From: Candidatus Altarchaeota archaeon
GTDB lineage: Archaea > Altiarchaeota > Altiarchaeia > IMC4 > SCGC-AAA252-I15
Length of the DNA: 5,802 bases
Assembly: GCA_026394745.1 (NCBI GenBank)
Contig: JAPKXP010000188.1
Span: 1-5,802 of the forward strand
Direction: 5' to 3'
The translations under genes and the position numbers were made by a program. Position 1 is the first letter of the stretch, and every line of letters begins with the position of its first letter. The notes under the pieces are model-generated. The model saw nothing but the letters and a program-made list of their open reading frames with translations. It searched no databases and had not been told where the DNA came from. This document shows positions 1-5,791 of the stretch, one piece after another.

Positions 1-915
1 AAGTGGCTGGGCAACTTGACTGGAGGGCAGACTATCCTCGTCGCCATCTTTTTCTTTGCTGGGTTGTATGTTGCCTTGTGGAGCCCCCTGCACTTGTATG
101 CGAAGGTTCTGGTTTGCTTCATCTTCATCGTGTTGATTGGCGCGGTGAGCGCGTTCCATTTGGACAAGATGCTGTTAATTCTGCTGCGCTATCTCCTAAC
201 GCCTAAGGTGTATCCTTGGGACGACCCTAGGATGAGGGAGTTCTACAACCTGAAGGACATAGACCGCGACGTGGTGTTCACCATGGACAACAGAGTTCTT
301 GGGGTCATACAGGTTTTCCCGCAGGACCTGTTTTCCATCACGCCGGACGACAAGAACAGGGTGATCGCAGGATACATGAAATTCCTCAACGGCTTGGACA
401 ACGACATCCATATTGTGATGAGGTCCACCGAAATTGATGTGGACTCGTACTTGGACTCGGTGAAGGACCGCGTTTTAAGCATCGGCGACAAGCGTCTTGA
501 GGAGTACTACAACAGCTTCGCGGATTTCGTCCGCAAAATCCTCTCGAACCAGACCATCAGCGACCGCGAGGACTTCATAATCATCCCGAAGAAGCTGGGC
601 GGAGACATTGAGAAGGACATCGAGGCGCTTGACAACCAGATTGCAGCCAACATGGAGCTGCTCCAGAACTCAGGAGTGGGCTCCAAAAGGCTTGACAAGA
701 GCGATTTGATTGACCTCTACACAAACTTCTTTGTTCCAGTGCTGAAGGTCGGCTCCGAGATATGGACTCCAGTGACATTCTACTCTGACATGAAGGGCGC
801 CCACCAGCAGGCCGAGCTGATGGAGGCTGAGGCAAGCGAAAGGATCGACCCCCTCCACCCACTATACACGTACCGGCCTAGGGTGGAGTACAACCCGCAC
901 GGTATGGAGGAGTAG
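1..915 (+). CDS. PrgI-like membrane segment fused to TraC-like (VirB4 N-terminal-like) domain, 5' end outside window
   Basis: This is probably a membrane component of a type IV secretion/conjugation system that sits beside the VirB4 ATPase. The frame is open from base 1. A TTG at 16 is the first possible start, but the sequence KWLGNLTGG before and around it looks like the pre-helix segment of PrgI-family proteins, so the true start probably lies upstream. Numbering from the TTG, two hydrophobic helices lie at about residues 6-25 and 29-48. They are followed by LLTPKVYPW (60-68), resembling the PKxYxW end of PrgI proteins. Residues 85-245 resemble the TraC-like domain encoded next to prgI and virB4 in candidate-phylum bacteria: NRVLGVIQV, FLNGLDNDIHIVMRS, then a helical stretch, FIIIPKK, and LIDLYTNFFVP. 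About 55 residues of charged tail follow. The family usually has PrgI and TraC-like proteins as separate genes, so the fusion is unusual. The TAG stop at 913-915 is in frame with the next gene. Family assignment is from remembered motifs, not a search. Confidence 0.85.
   Translation, partial: KWLGNLTGGQTILVAIFFFAGLYVALWSPLHLYAKVLVCFIFIVLIGAVSAFHLDKMLLILLRYLLTPKVYPWDDPRMREFYNLKDIDRDVVFTMDNRVLGVIQVFPQDLFSITPDDKNRVIAGYMKFLNGLDNDIHIVMRSTEIDVDSYLDSVKDRVLSIGDKRLEEYYNSFADFVRKILSNQTISDREDFIIIPKKLGGDIEKDIEALDNQIAANMELLQNSGVGSKRLDKSDLIDLYTNFFVPVLKVGSEIWTPVTFYSDMKGAHQQAELMEAEASERIDPLHPLYTYRPRVEYNPHGMEE
913..915 (+). other. In-frame TAG separating the PrgI/TraC-like gene from virB4
   Basis: The upstream gene ends at this amber codon, and the same frame stays open through the whole VirB4 gene. 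The nine codons between the TAG and the GTG at 943 (KFTGGEQEF) have G or C in eight of nine third positions, like the flanking coding sequence and unlike the AT-rich spacer at 4100-4164. The site could be an ordinary gene boundary, a nonsense mutation or sequencing error in one long gene, or a readthrough/pyrrolysine codon. TAG also ends two other genes here (4507-4509 and 5534-5536), where it appears to act as a normal stop, so wholesale reassignment of TAG is unlikely. Confidence 0.6.
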
Positions 916-927
916 AAGTTCACCGGC

Positions 928-931
928 GGAG
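928..931 (+). promoter_or_regulatory. Possible ribosome binding site for virB4
   Basis: GGAG lies 11 bases before the GTG at 943, within GGCGGAGAG. A second GGAG at 936-939 is only 3 bases away and probably too close. The spacing of the first is slightly long. It is therefore only moderate support for independent initiation at 943, a question that matters because of the in-frame TAG just upstream. Confidence 0.4.
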
Positions 932-942
932 AGCAGGAGTTC

Positions 943-3231
943 GTGAGGGCGCTCACTTCCCCCAAGAGCATTGAAGTCCACAAGGACTACGTGCAGGTGT
1001 ACAAGATGCACCGAGTCCTCTTCGGGGCGGCGTACCCCCGGGAAGTGGACCCAGGCTGGTTGATGAATCTGGTGAAGATGAAGGCGGACTTCAACCTCTC
1101 GATTCACGTGCACCCATACAGCCAAGACATAAGTTCCAAGATAATCAGCGACCAGATAATCAAGCTTAAGTCCGACGTACTGTCGGCGCAGCAGGCCGGC
1201 CGCATTCCGAACCAGGCGGACGTCCAGCAGCTGACCGACCTGGAGGGTCTCCTACAGTTGATAGTGAAGAACGAGGAAAAGCTTTTCGACGTCGGATTCT
1301 ACGTGGACCTGAAGGCCAACGACCTAAAGGAGCTCGACCTCCTCGAGAAGAAGGTGACCCAGATTATGAAGCAGAACTTCTTCGTCCCGAAGGTTCCAAC
1401 ATACGAGATGGACTTGGCTTTGCAGTCGGCGTTGCCTTTCGCCTCAGACAAGATGCAGAACAGGGTGGACCGCAGCATGCAGTCCTCATCGCTTGCGGCC
1501 TCGTTCCCGTTCATATCAAGCTGCTTCGAGAACAAGGGAGGGATTCTGTTAGGCTTTAACATGTTCAACGGCATTCCGATAACGCTAAGCCCGTTTGAGG
1601 GGGCTCAAAACCCGAACATGCTGATTCTAGGATCCTCAGGATCGGGCAAGACCTATCTGGTAAAGCTTCTCTGCGCCAGGTCCATGATGGAGGATACGAT
1701 AGTCCAAATCATCGACCCGCAGGGCGAGTACGGCGAGATGGTGAAGCTCCTCGGAGGCGAAGTCATCAGGATATCCCCCGACTCGAAGTCGGTCATCAAC
1801 CCGTTCGACCTCAGGTTCTCCACGTTCGACGAAGTCAAGAAGTCTGTGAAGACCTTCCTAAATATTGCGGCGGACGGGAATCTCTCCGACTATGCGAAAG
1901 GTATTATTGACGAGGTGATGAACCTCATGTACGACCGGAGGGGGATACGTCCGGACGACCCGTCGACGTGGAGCAAGGAGCCGCCAACGTTCGAGGACAT
2001 GTACCGGATACTCAACGACATGACCCGGGAGTCGGAGAAGAAGGCGGCCGTGAGCAAGGCGTCTGACAACCGCGCTGTCTCAGCCAGCGCCCTGCGGACG
2101 AAAATCAGCTCCTTCGTCACCGGAGACCTGAGATTCTTCAACCAACAGACAACCGTAGACCTCAACAAGAAGATAATCTGCTACGACATCTCGGACGTGA
2201 TAAACCGGCACCCGAGTGACAAGGGGCCCATACTGTTCCTCATCTTCGACTACGTGTACCGCTGGATGGTCTCCGAGAGGCCTGACGTCAGGAAGACACT
2301 TGTCTTGGACGAGGCGTGGAGCGTCTTCGGGGTCAGCGACGACTATCTCACCAACATTGTCAAGACGAGCAGAAAGTTCAATCTATCCTTCGTCATAATA
2401 ACGCAGGACGCCGGAGACCTGTTGAAGCTCGACCGCGGCAGGCCGAGAGGCGAGCCGATACTCGCAAACACATACTTCAAGTTCCTGCTTAGGATAGATA
2501 GCACGTCAATACAGGACGTCGTGAAGTACTTCAACCTCCATGAGGGCTACAGGGACTTCCTGCTCCGTGGCGCCCGCGGTGAAGCGCTCTACATGACGCC
2601 ATACATCAAGCTGCCGGTCTGGATTCAGGCTGCTGAGTACGAGAAGGACATCATCGAGGCTGGTGCTGCCCCCGTTGTTGAACAGGTTTCCGGCAGGAAG
2701 CCTTCGGTTCCGGTGTCCCTCAGCGAGCCGGTCATACTGAAGGGCATTCTCAGTCAGATGCAAGTCACCGCCCTCCAAGCCAAGGGGTATGTGGAAGTCG
2801 CCGACTCGGGGCTGACCCTAAACACCCGCAGGATATACATGGTCAAGAACGAAACTCCCGAGAAGAATAGGCACCTGATTGTCGCCAGCGAGATACAGAA
2901 TTTCGTGAACAACCTAGCATCCTCCAAGGGATTCGATGTCTACCGCATGAAATTGAAGAGGCATACTGAAGTGATCTTCCCTGACCTGACTTTCTACACC
3001 AACAAGGGAGAGTATGTTGCGGTCGAGGTCGTGGAGCCCGAGGACTTGACGAACCCGACACCTAACGTCAGGACGAAGCTTGAGAACCTGAAATCCGGAA
3101 AGGAAAAGTTCGACAAGCTGTTTTTCGTCGCGACGACGCTGGACGCGTACAATCAAGCCATCTACAAAGGTTTCCCGAGCGTGTTGAAGATTATAGACGT
3201 GATGGACACGCTGAAGGGGTTGTTCGAGTGA
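943..3231 (+). CDS. virB4: VirB4-family type IV secretion ATPase with C-terminal nuclease-like extension
   Basis: This is an AAA+/HerA-FtsK-superfamily motor that powers substrate transfer or pilus assembly at the cytoplasmic face of the membrane. The N-terminal VirB4 domain is clear: SPKSIEV (6-12), AYPREVDPGWL, then IHVHPY. A helical region follows (about 65-135), then SFPFISSCFENKGGILLG before the motor. Motor motifs are Walker A GSSGSGKT (230-237), IIDPQGEYGE (256-265), Walker B LVLDEAW (453-459, with D456 and E457), SRKFNLSFVIITQD (476-489) and the late VirB4 segment FLLRIDSTSIQDVV to RGEALYM. The usual family end is near residue 575. A further ~185 residues contain NRHLIVASEI and PDLTFYTNKGEYVAVEVVE (680-698), which looks like a PD-(D/E)XK-type core without the canonical lysine. 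The GTG start has GGAG 11 bases upstream (928-931). The next in-frame ATG (1006) would cut into the conserved N-terminus. If the TAG at 913 is read through, this is the C-terminal part of a larger protein. Confidence 0.96.
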   Translation: MRALTSPKSIEVHKDYVQVYKMHRVLFGAAYPREVDPGWLMNLVKMKADFNLSIHVHPYSQDISSKIISDQIIKLKSDVLSAQQAGRIPNQADVQQLTDLEGLLQLIVKNEEKLFDVGFYVDLKANDLKELDLLEKKVTQIMKQNFFVPKVPTYEMDLALQSALPFASDKMQNRVDRSMQSSSLAASFPFISSCFENKGGILLGFNMFNGIPITLSPFEGAQNPNMLILGSSGSGKTYLVKLLCARSMMEDTIVQIIDPQGEYGEMVKLLGGEVIRISPDSKSVINPFDLRFSTFDEVKKSVKTFLNIAADGNLSDYAKGIIDEVMNLMYDRRGIRPDDPSTWSKEPPTFEDMYRILNDMTRESEKKAAVSKASDNRAVSASALRTKISSFVTGDLRFFNQQTTVDLNKKIICYDISDVINRHPSDKGPILFLIFDYVYRWMVSERPDVRKTLVLDEAWSVFGVSDDYLTNIVKTSRKFNLSFVIITQDAGDLLKLDRGRPRGEPILANTYFKFLLRIDSTSIQDVVKYFNLHEGYRDFLLRGARGEALYMTPYIKLPVWIQAAEYEKDIIEAGAAPVVEQVSGRKPSVPVSLSEPVILKGILSQMQVTALQAKGYVEVADSGLTLNTRRIYMVKNETPEKNRHLIVASEIQNFVNNLASSKGFDVYRMKLKRHTEVIFPDLTFYTNKGEYVAVEVVEPEDLTNPTPNVRTKLENLKSGKEKFDKLFFVATTLDAYNQAIYKGFPSVLKIIDVMDTLKGLFE

Positions 3232-3232
3232 A

Positions 3233-4099
3233 ATGGACGTCATTGAGTCGGTATTGAAGGTCGTGAGCGAGAACCCTGAGGTGATGTATCCTGCATTATT
3301 GGTTCTGGGATTCGCTATTCTGGCTTATTTTTCACCGGCAATTTTTAAGGCGCTCTCAGGCGAGAAGGAGGAGCGTGTTCTTAGAAAGGCTCCTGTTGAA
3401 AGGAAGACTGAGGCGGACGCCATACAATTCATCCGAGAGATTGACAGCCAGCTCGAGGAGTTGAAGAAGGCCGAGCAGGCAGAAGTCCCGGCGCCAGTAG
3501 CTGCCAAGTCCGTCTGGGAGTACGGGGTGCGGGTGAAGTCTCCAGTACCGGAGAAAAAGCCTCTTGTGGTCGAAAGTAAGCCTATTTCTAGGCCTAAAAC
3601 CGTGCCAGAACTCCACGTTCCTGCGACGCAGCTGCGCGCTCCTGCAAAGCCGCCCGCAGCGGTCACCAAGACCCCCTTAACATGGGGCATACAGCCTGTA
3701 AAGAAGGCGTTTGAACCCAAATTCATAGGCGTTATCTCCGCCGTCGCAACCCCCGATTTCATAGAAAAACTGTCTCCAAACGACTTTAAGGTGCTCTTCA
3801 GGCAGTTCGGGTTCGTCCTCGTACCCCAAAATCTGTACGATAAGGCAGTAGACGTGCTGAAGAGAAAGAATGCCCTTAAGGTCGACGTCGGCGCCAAGGT
3901 CCCTGTAAGCGTCTTCAAGCATATTGAACACAACCACGAGGACAACATACCATTAACCCCTGTCGCCGTCGCAAAACGGGTCCACGGAGTAATCCTGACC
4001 GAAGACGGCGACCTCATGAAGTACGCCAGAAAGTACGGCCTGTCCACCTGGAACTACGGAATCTGGGCTTCCAGGAGCAAAACGGCTGGTTTTGCCTGA
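3233..4099 (+). CDS. Single-pass membrane protein with Pro/Lys linker and possible PIN-like C-terminal domain
   Basis: I do not recognise this as a named protein. The 288 residues divide into an acidic N-terminus (1-18), one transmembrane helix (about 19-39, PALLVLGFAILAYFSPAIF), a charged helix (42-82) that may form a coiled coil, a Pro/Lys/Ala-rich linker (84-158), and a folded C-terminal domain (160-280). The positive charges after the helix predict the large C-terminal part is cytoplasmic. In that domain, FIGVISAVATPDFIEKLS, FVLVPQNLYDKAV and especially GVILTEDGDLMKYARKYGL (252-270) recall PIN-like folds, where a late 'T-D-D-L...A...G' strand-helix carries acidic residues. The usual full acidic set is not evident, so activity is doubtful. 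The ATG begins one base after the virB4 stop, with no strong ribosome binding site, which suggests translational coupling. Its role may be to tether or regulate the VirB4 complex; this is inference. Confidence 0.85.
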   Translation: MDVIESVLKVVSENPEVMYPALLVLGFAILAYFSPAIFKALSGEKEERVLRKAPVERKTEADAIQFIREIDSQLEELKKAEQAEVPAPVAAKSVWEYGVRVKSPVPEKKPLVVESKPISRPKTVPELHVPATQLRAPAKPPAAVTKTPLTWGIQPVKKAFEPKFIGVISAVATPDFIEKLSPNDFKVLFRQFGFVLVPQNLYDKAVDVLKRKNALKVDVGAKVPVSVFKHIEHNHEDNIPLTPVAVAKRVHGVILTEDGDLMKYARKYGLSTWNYGIWASRSKTAGFA

Positions 4100-4107
4100 A
4101 CACGTGT
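4100..4107. repeat. Palindrome ACACGTGT, copy 1 (intergenic)
   Basis: This 8-base palindrome begins one base after the stop of the single-pass membrane protein gene and about 60 bases before the next ATG. The same octamer recurs at 4341-4348 and 4410-4417. It is a possible operator, though no binding protein is identified. Confidence 0.35.
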
Positions 4108-4126
4108 ATTTTTATATTGGTTTGTT
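4108..4126 (+). terminator. T-rich putative archaeal terminator after block 1
   Basis: Directly after the stop of the single-pass membrane protein gene, the + strand becomes T-rich, with a run of five T at 4109-4113 and further T clusters at 4115-4126. Archaeal RNA polymerase often terminates on such T tracts without a hairpin. The tract overlaps a TATA-like stretch, so the two readings are not exclusive. Confidence 0.4.
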
Positions 4127-4127
4127 A

Positions 4128-4141
4128 TTAAATATATTTAA
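4128..4141 (+). promoter_or_regulatory. Candidate archaeal TATA box for block 2, on a 14-base perfect palindrome
   Basis: TTAAATATATTTAA is a perfect palindrome centred about 30 bases before the ATG at 4165. With the usual archaeal distance of about 26 bases from TATA-box centre to transcription start, the mRNA would begin around 4160 and be nearly leaderless. The alternative box TTTATATT at 4111-4118 would place the start near 4140 and leave a leader containing the weak AGGA at 4156-4159, five bases before the ATG. I see no clear purine-rich BRE before the palindrome. No divergent gene exists upstream. Confidence 0.55.
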
Positions 4142-4164
4142 GGTTAAACGTTTTTAGGAACAAA

Positions 4165-4509
4165 ATGCTTTTGATTAAGGCAGACTTCACGACAAGGGAC
4201 ATGATGCTGGCCTCGCAGATCATCGCCCAGCACCCGAAGGCAGGGTGCGAGGGCTCCGGAGGCCGGATGTTCACGATCGAGGAGAACGGGGACGGAATGC
4301 TCTTGCTAGGCAGATTATTCCGAAAGTTCCCGGAGAAGATACACGTGTTCAAGGTCGGCGGAGAATTGAAGTACGAGAACATCCCGGCAAGACACCGCAG
4401 GCTACTTGAACACGTGTTGAACGAGAAAGGCAACATCAAGCCCAAGACGCTCGAGAAGCACCGGCTGGACTGGGAGAAACTTAGGAATGAAAGGACAGGG
4501 AAGTATTAG
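4165..4509 (+). CDS. Small basic soluble protein, unknown function
   Basis: I do not recognise this 114-residue protein. It has no membrane helix. The N-terminal half looks alpha/beta: LLIKADFTT (2-10), a helix with MMLASQIIAQ, a glycine-containing loop GCEGSGG (27-33), then short strands MFTIEE and MLLLG. The C-terminal 40 residues are strongly basic and helical (ARHRRLLEHVLNEKG, then KPKTLEKHRLDWEKLRNER), which would suit binding of nucleic acid or an acidic partner. It is the first gene after the likely promoter, and its end overlaps the next gene by 23 bases, so it is probably co-translated with the membrane J-domain-like protein. Codon use has the GC-rich third positions of its neighbours, supporting a real gene. 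It ends in TAG; reading through would run 38 codons across the next gene in another frame, so the stop appears genuine. Confidence 0.75.
   Translation: MLLIKADFTTRDMMLASQIIAQHPKAGCEGSGGRMFTIEENGDGMLLLGRLFRKFPEKIHVFKVGGELKYENIPARHRRLLEHVLNEKGNIKPKTLEKHRLDWEKLRNERTGKY
4341..4348. repeat. Palindrome ACACGTGT, copy 2 (within the small basic gene)
   Basis: The octamer falls on His-Val codons (CAC GTG) inside KIHVFK. The 12 bases at 4339-4350 are the exact reverse complement of those at 4098-4109, which is partly a consequence of the palindromic core. Confidence 0.3.
4409..4418. repeat. Palindrome AACACGTGTT, copy 3 (within the small basic gene)
   Basis: This ten-base perfect palindrome contains the same octamer as the intergenic copy. 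It again falls on His-Val codons (LEHVLN). Coding preference for CAC GTG may explain it. Confidence 0.3.
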
Positions 4510-5536
4510 GTTGGCGGAAGTATGGTACATGTACTTCATCATATTCCTGATGCTGATACCCGCGGTCATATACTTCAACGAGCAGATCCTCCAGGATTTA
4601 GGATACAAAGCCGGCGTTTTGGATGACCCCTCAAGCCCGCAATTCCACAATATCCTAAGCCAGCTGGACTCTTTTGTGCTGAAGCTTTGGATTCTTTACC
4701 TACTCTCTGTTCCAGGGATTGTCCTGGCATTAAGAGGATTCTGGAAGAGGAGCGGGCTGCAGGAGAACGTGAAGATTATGGTTTTGTTCGCGCTAATCTT
4801 CATCTCCCTCCTGCCGTTAACGGCAATCTTAATCATCTCCCTAGTGGTATCTGCAGTGCCCGTAAATACCGACACCGCATCCGCATCGGACATGATAATC
4901 GCTATGGGAATGGCAATCACGTTCCTTATTACTGTGACACTCCAGCTTGTGCTAGTGATACTAACATCTCTGGTGGTTGTTCTAATTGTTCTGCAGGGTA
5001 TATACAGCCACTTCAAGTTGAAAGTCAGCCCCCAGACGAGGAGAATGTTCATAATAACATCATTCCTAGTGTTCGTCTTCGGGGCTGCAGCCATGATACT
5101 CTCAGAAAACTACTCCAACCTTAAAGAGATACTCCTGGTGATGACGGCTATGATAGGCTTAGTACTCATTGAAATAGCCATAAAGATGGAGAAAACGCAG
5201 ACCAGCCAGGAGTTCAAGGAAAAGGCACAACAAACAAGGGAAGCCTACAGGGAGGAGAAGCCGCCGACACCAGAACAACCCAGAGTCAAGAAGGGCTATC
5301 GTGTCGGACCGCATAACAAAATCGTGATTACGGGAGAGTACGCTAGGGAGGTTTTAGGCGTTAAGCAGGGCGATTCATTCGATGATATCCACCGAAAATT
5401 CATCAATATCACAAGGAAGTTGCACGCCGACGCGAACAGTGAATCCTCAGACGTGGTCAGAAGGAAGTTGGAGGAGACCTTGCAGGAAGTGAACGACGCG
5501 TGGAGCTACTACGAGGAAAACAAGAATGCCAGGTAG
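4487..5536 (+). CDS. Six-helix membrane protein with C-terminal degenerate J-domain (HAD in place of HPD)
   Basis: This is an integral membrane protein of 349 residues. Hydrophobic segments lie at about 12-30, 66-83, 97-121, 140-169, 187-205 and 213-232. A Gln/Glu/Pro-rich linker (237-268) leads to a C-terminal J-domain-like module: YAREVLGV (285-292) as helix I, FDDIHRKFINITRKLHAD (298-315) as helix II and loop, and RRKLEETLQEVNDAWSYYEE (325-344) as helix III. In DnaJ proteins the HPD tripeptide stimulates Hsp70; here it is HAD (313-315), a one-base Pro-to-Ala difference (GCC for CCC). Hsp70 stimulation may therefore be lost, leaving a docking role. With six helices both termini should face the same side, presumably the cytoplasm. 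By position it could be a VirB6- or CedA-like channel subunit, but I see no sequence proof. The ATG has GGGAG 10 bases upstream and overlaps the previous gene by 23 bases. TTG at 4511 and ATG at 4529 are alternative starts. Confidence 0.9.
   Translation: MKGQGSIRLAEVWYMYFIIFLMLIPAVIYFNEQILQDLGYKAGVLDDPSSPQFHNILSQLDSFVLKLWILYLLSVPGIVLALRGFWKRSGLQENVKIMVLFALIFISLLPLTAILIISLVVSAVPVNTDTASASDMIIAMGMAITFLITVTLQLVLVILTSLVVVLIVLQGIYSHFKLKVSPQTRRMFIITSFLVFVFGAAAMILSENYSNLKEILLVMTAMIGLVLIEIAIKMEKTQTSQEFKEKAQQTREAYREEKPPTPEQPRVKKGYRVGPHNKIVITGEYAREVLGVKQGDSFDDIHRKFINITRKLHADANSESSDVVRRKLEETLQEVNDAWSYYEENKNAR
5513..5517 (+). promoter_or_regulatory. Ribosome binding site for the last small gene
   Basis: GAGGA lies within the end of the upstream membrane-protein gene, with eight bases between it and the ATG at 5526. 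This supports that start even though it overlaps the preceding gene by 11 bases. Confidence 0.55.
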
Positions 5537-5771
5537 AGGAATTCATAACTTTATCAGTCGGATGCTCCTGGGTAGGGAGTATTGGCAGGTCAACAAGAGC
5601 ATGGACGCTCCCTCCGGATTCTTGGGCTGGAGACACCGGGTTCTAGGCCACGGGCCAATAACAGTCCTGCTCAACACAATCCGCTACGGAGTGGGCGGCG
5701 GTCTGGCCACGATACTCCACATCCTCGTTGATTCAGCCTCCTGGTTGTTCAAGAAGGTCTTTAGGCTCTAA
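5526..5771 (+). CDS. Small His/Asp-patterned protein, possibly metal-binding and membrane-associated
   Basis: This gene encodes 81 residues, and its ATG overlaps the end of the membrane J-domain-like gene by 11 bases, which suggests coupling. The layout is a basic N-terminus with HNFISRMLLGREY (7-19), then MDAPSGFLGWRHRVLGHGP (26-44), a moderately hydrophobic Gly-rich stretch (45-63), HILVDSASW (65-73) and a basic end KKVFR. The spacing H37-x4-H42 followed by H65-x3-D69 resembles, in miniature, the HR-x3-HS ... H-x3-D pattern of YdjM/DUF457-type membrane metal hydrolases, but the protein is far too short to be a complete member. It also recalls small conserved proteins of mobile elements with an HR-x-L-x-HD segment; I cannot place it firmly. 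A single membrane-embedded or amphipathic hairpin is possible. It ends in TAA. Confidence 0.78.
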   Translation: MPGRGIHNFISRMLLGREYWQVNKSMDAPSGFLGWRHRVLGHGPITVLLNTIRYGVGGGLATILHILVDSASWLFKKVFRL

Positions 5772-5773
5772 TA

Positions 5774-5791
5774 CACCCTCTCAGTTGGGTG
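5774..5791 (+). terminator. Weak hairpin after the last gene
   Basis: CACCC (5774-5778) and GGGTG (5787-5791) can pair around an eight-base loop just after the TAA stop. No T tract follows within the window, so this is a weak terminator candidate and might be chance. Nothing else is visible in the final 31 bases. Confidence 0.25.

Noticed and set aside
3..206. Small + strand frame at the left edge (67 codons)
   Set aside because: It overlaps the PrgI-like helices in another frame; the PrgI-like reading has membrane helices and family motifs, and this one does not.
2914..3243. Minus-strand open frame of 109 codons opposite the VirB4 C-terminus
   Set aside because: It is antisense to a well-supported gene, shows no motif and has no ribosome binding site of note.
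3325..4047. Long open frame on the minus strand (240 codons)
   Set aside because: It lies wholly antisense to the single-pass membrane protein gene, is rich in Ser/Thr/Phe as expected of a shadow frame with GC-biased codons opposite, shows no recognisable motif, and has no promoter or partner.
4507..4509. Readthrough of the TAG ending the small basic gene
   Set aside because: It would add 38 codons that overlap the start of the membrane protein in another frame and end at TGA 4624-4626; the added sequence has no coding character, so the TAG appears to be a true stop.
4696..5094. Minus-strand open frame of 132 codons
   Set aside because: It is antisense to the transmembrane segments, with Thr/Arg/Ile-rich sequence typical of a shadow of hydrophobic codons.
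4687..5124. Open frame of 145 codons on the + strand inside the six-helix protein gene
   Set aside because: It overlaps the transmembrane region in another frame, with a composition (many Cys, Asn, His) unlike the neighbouring proteins and no domain; the membrane-protein frame is far better supported.
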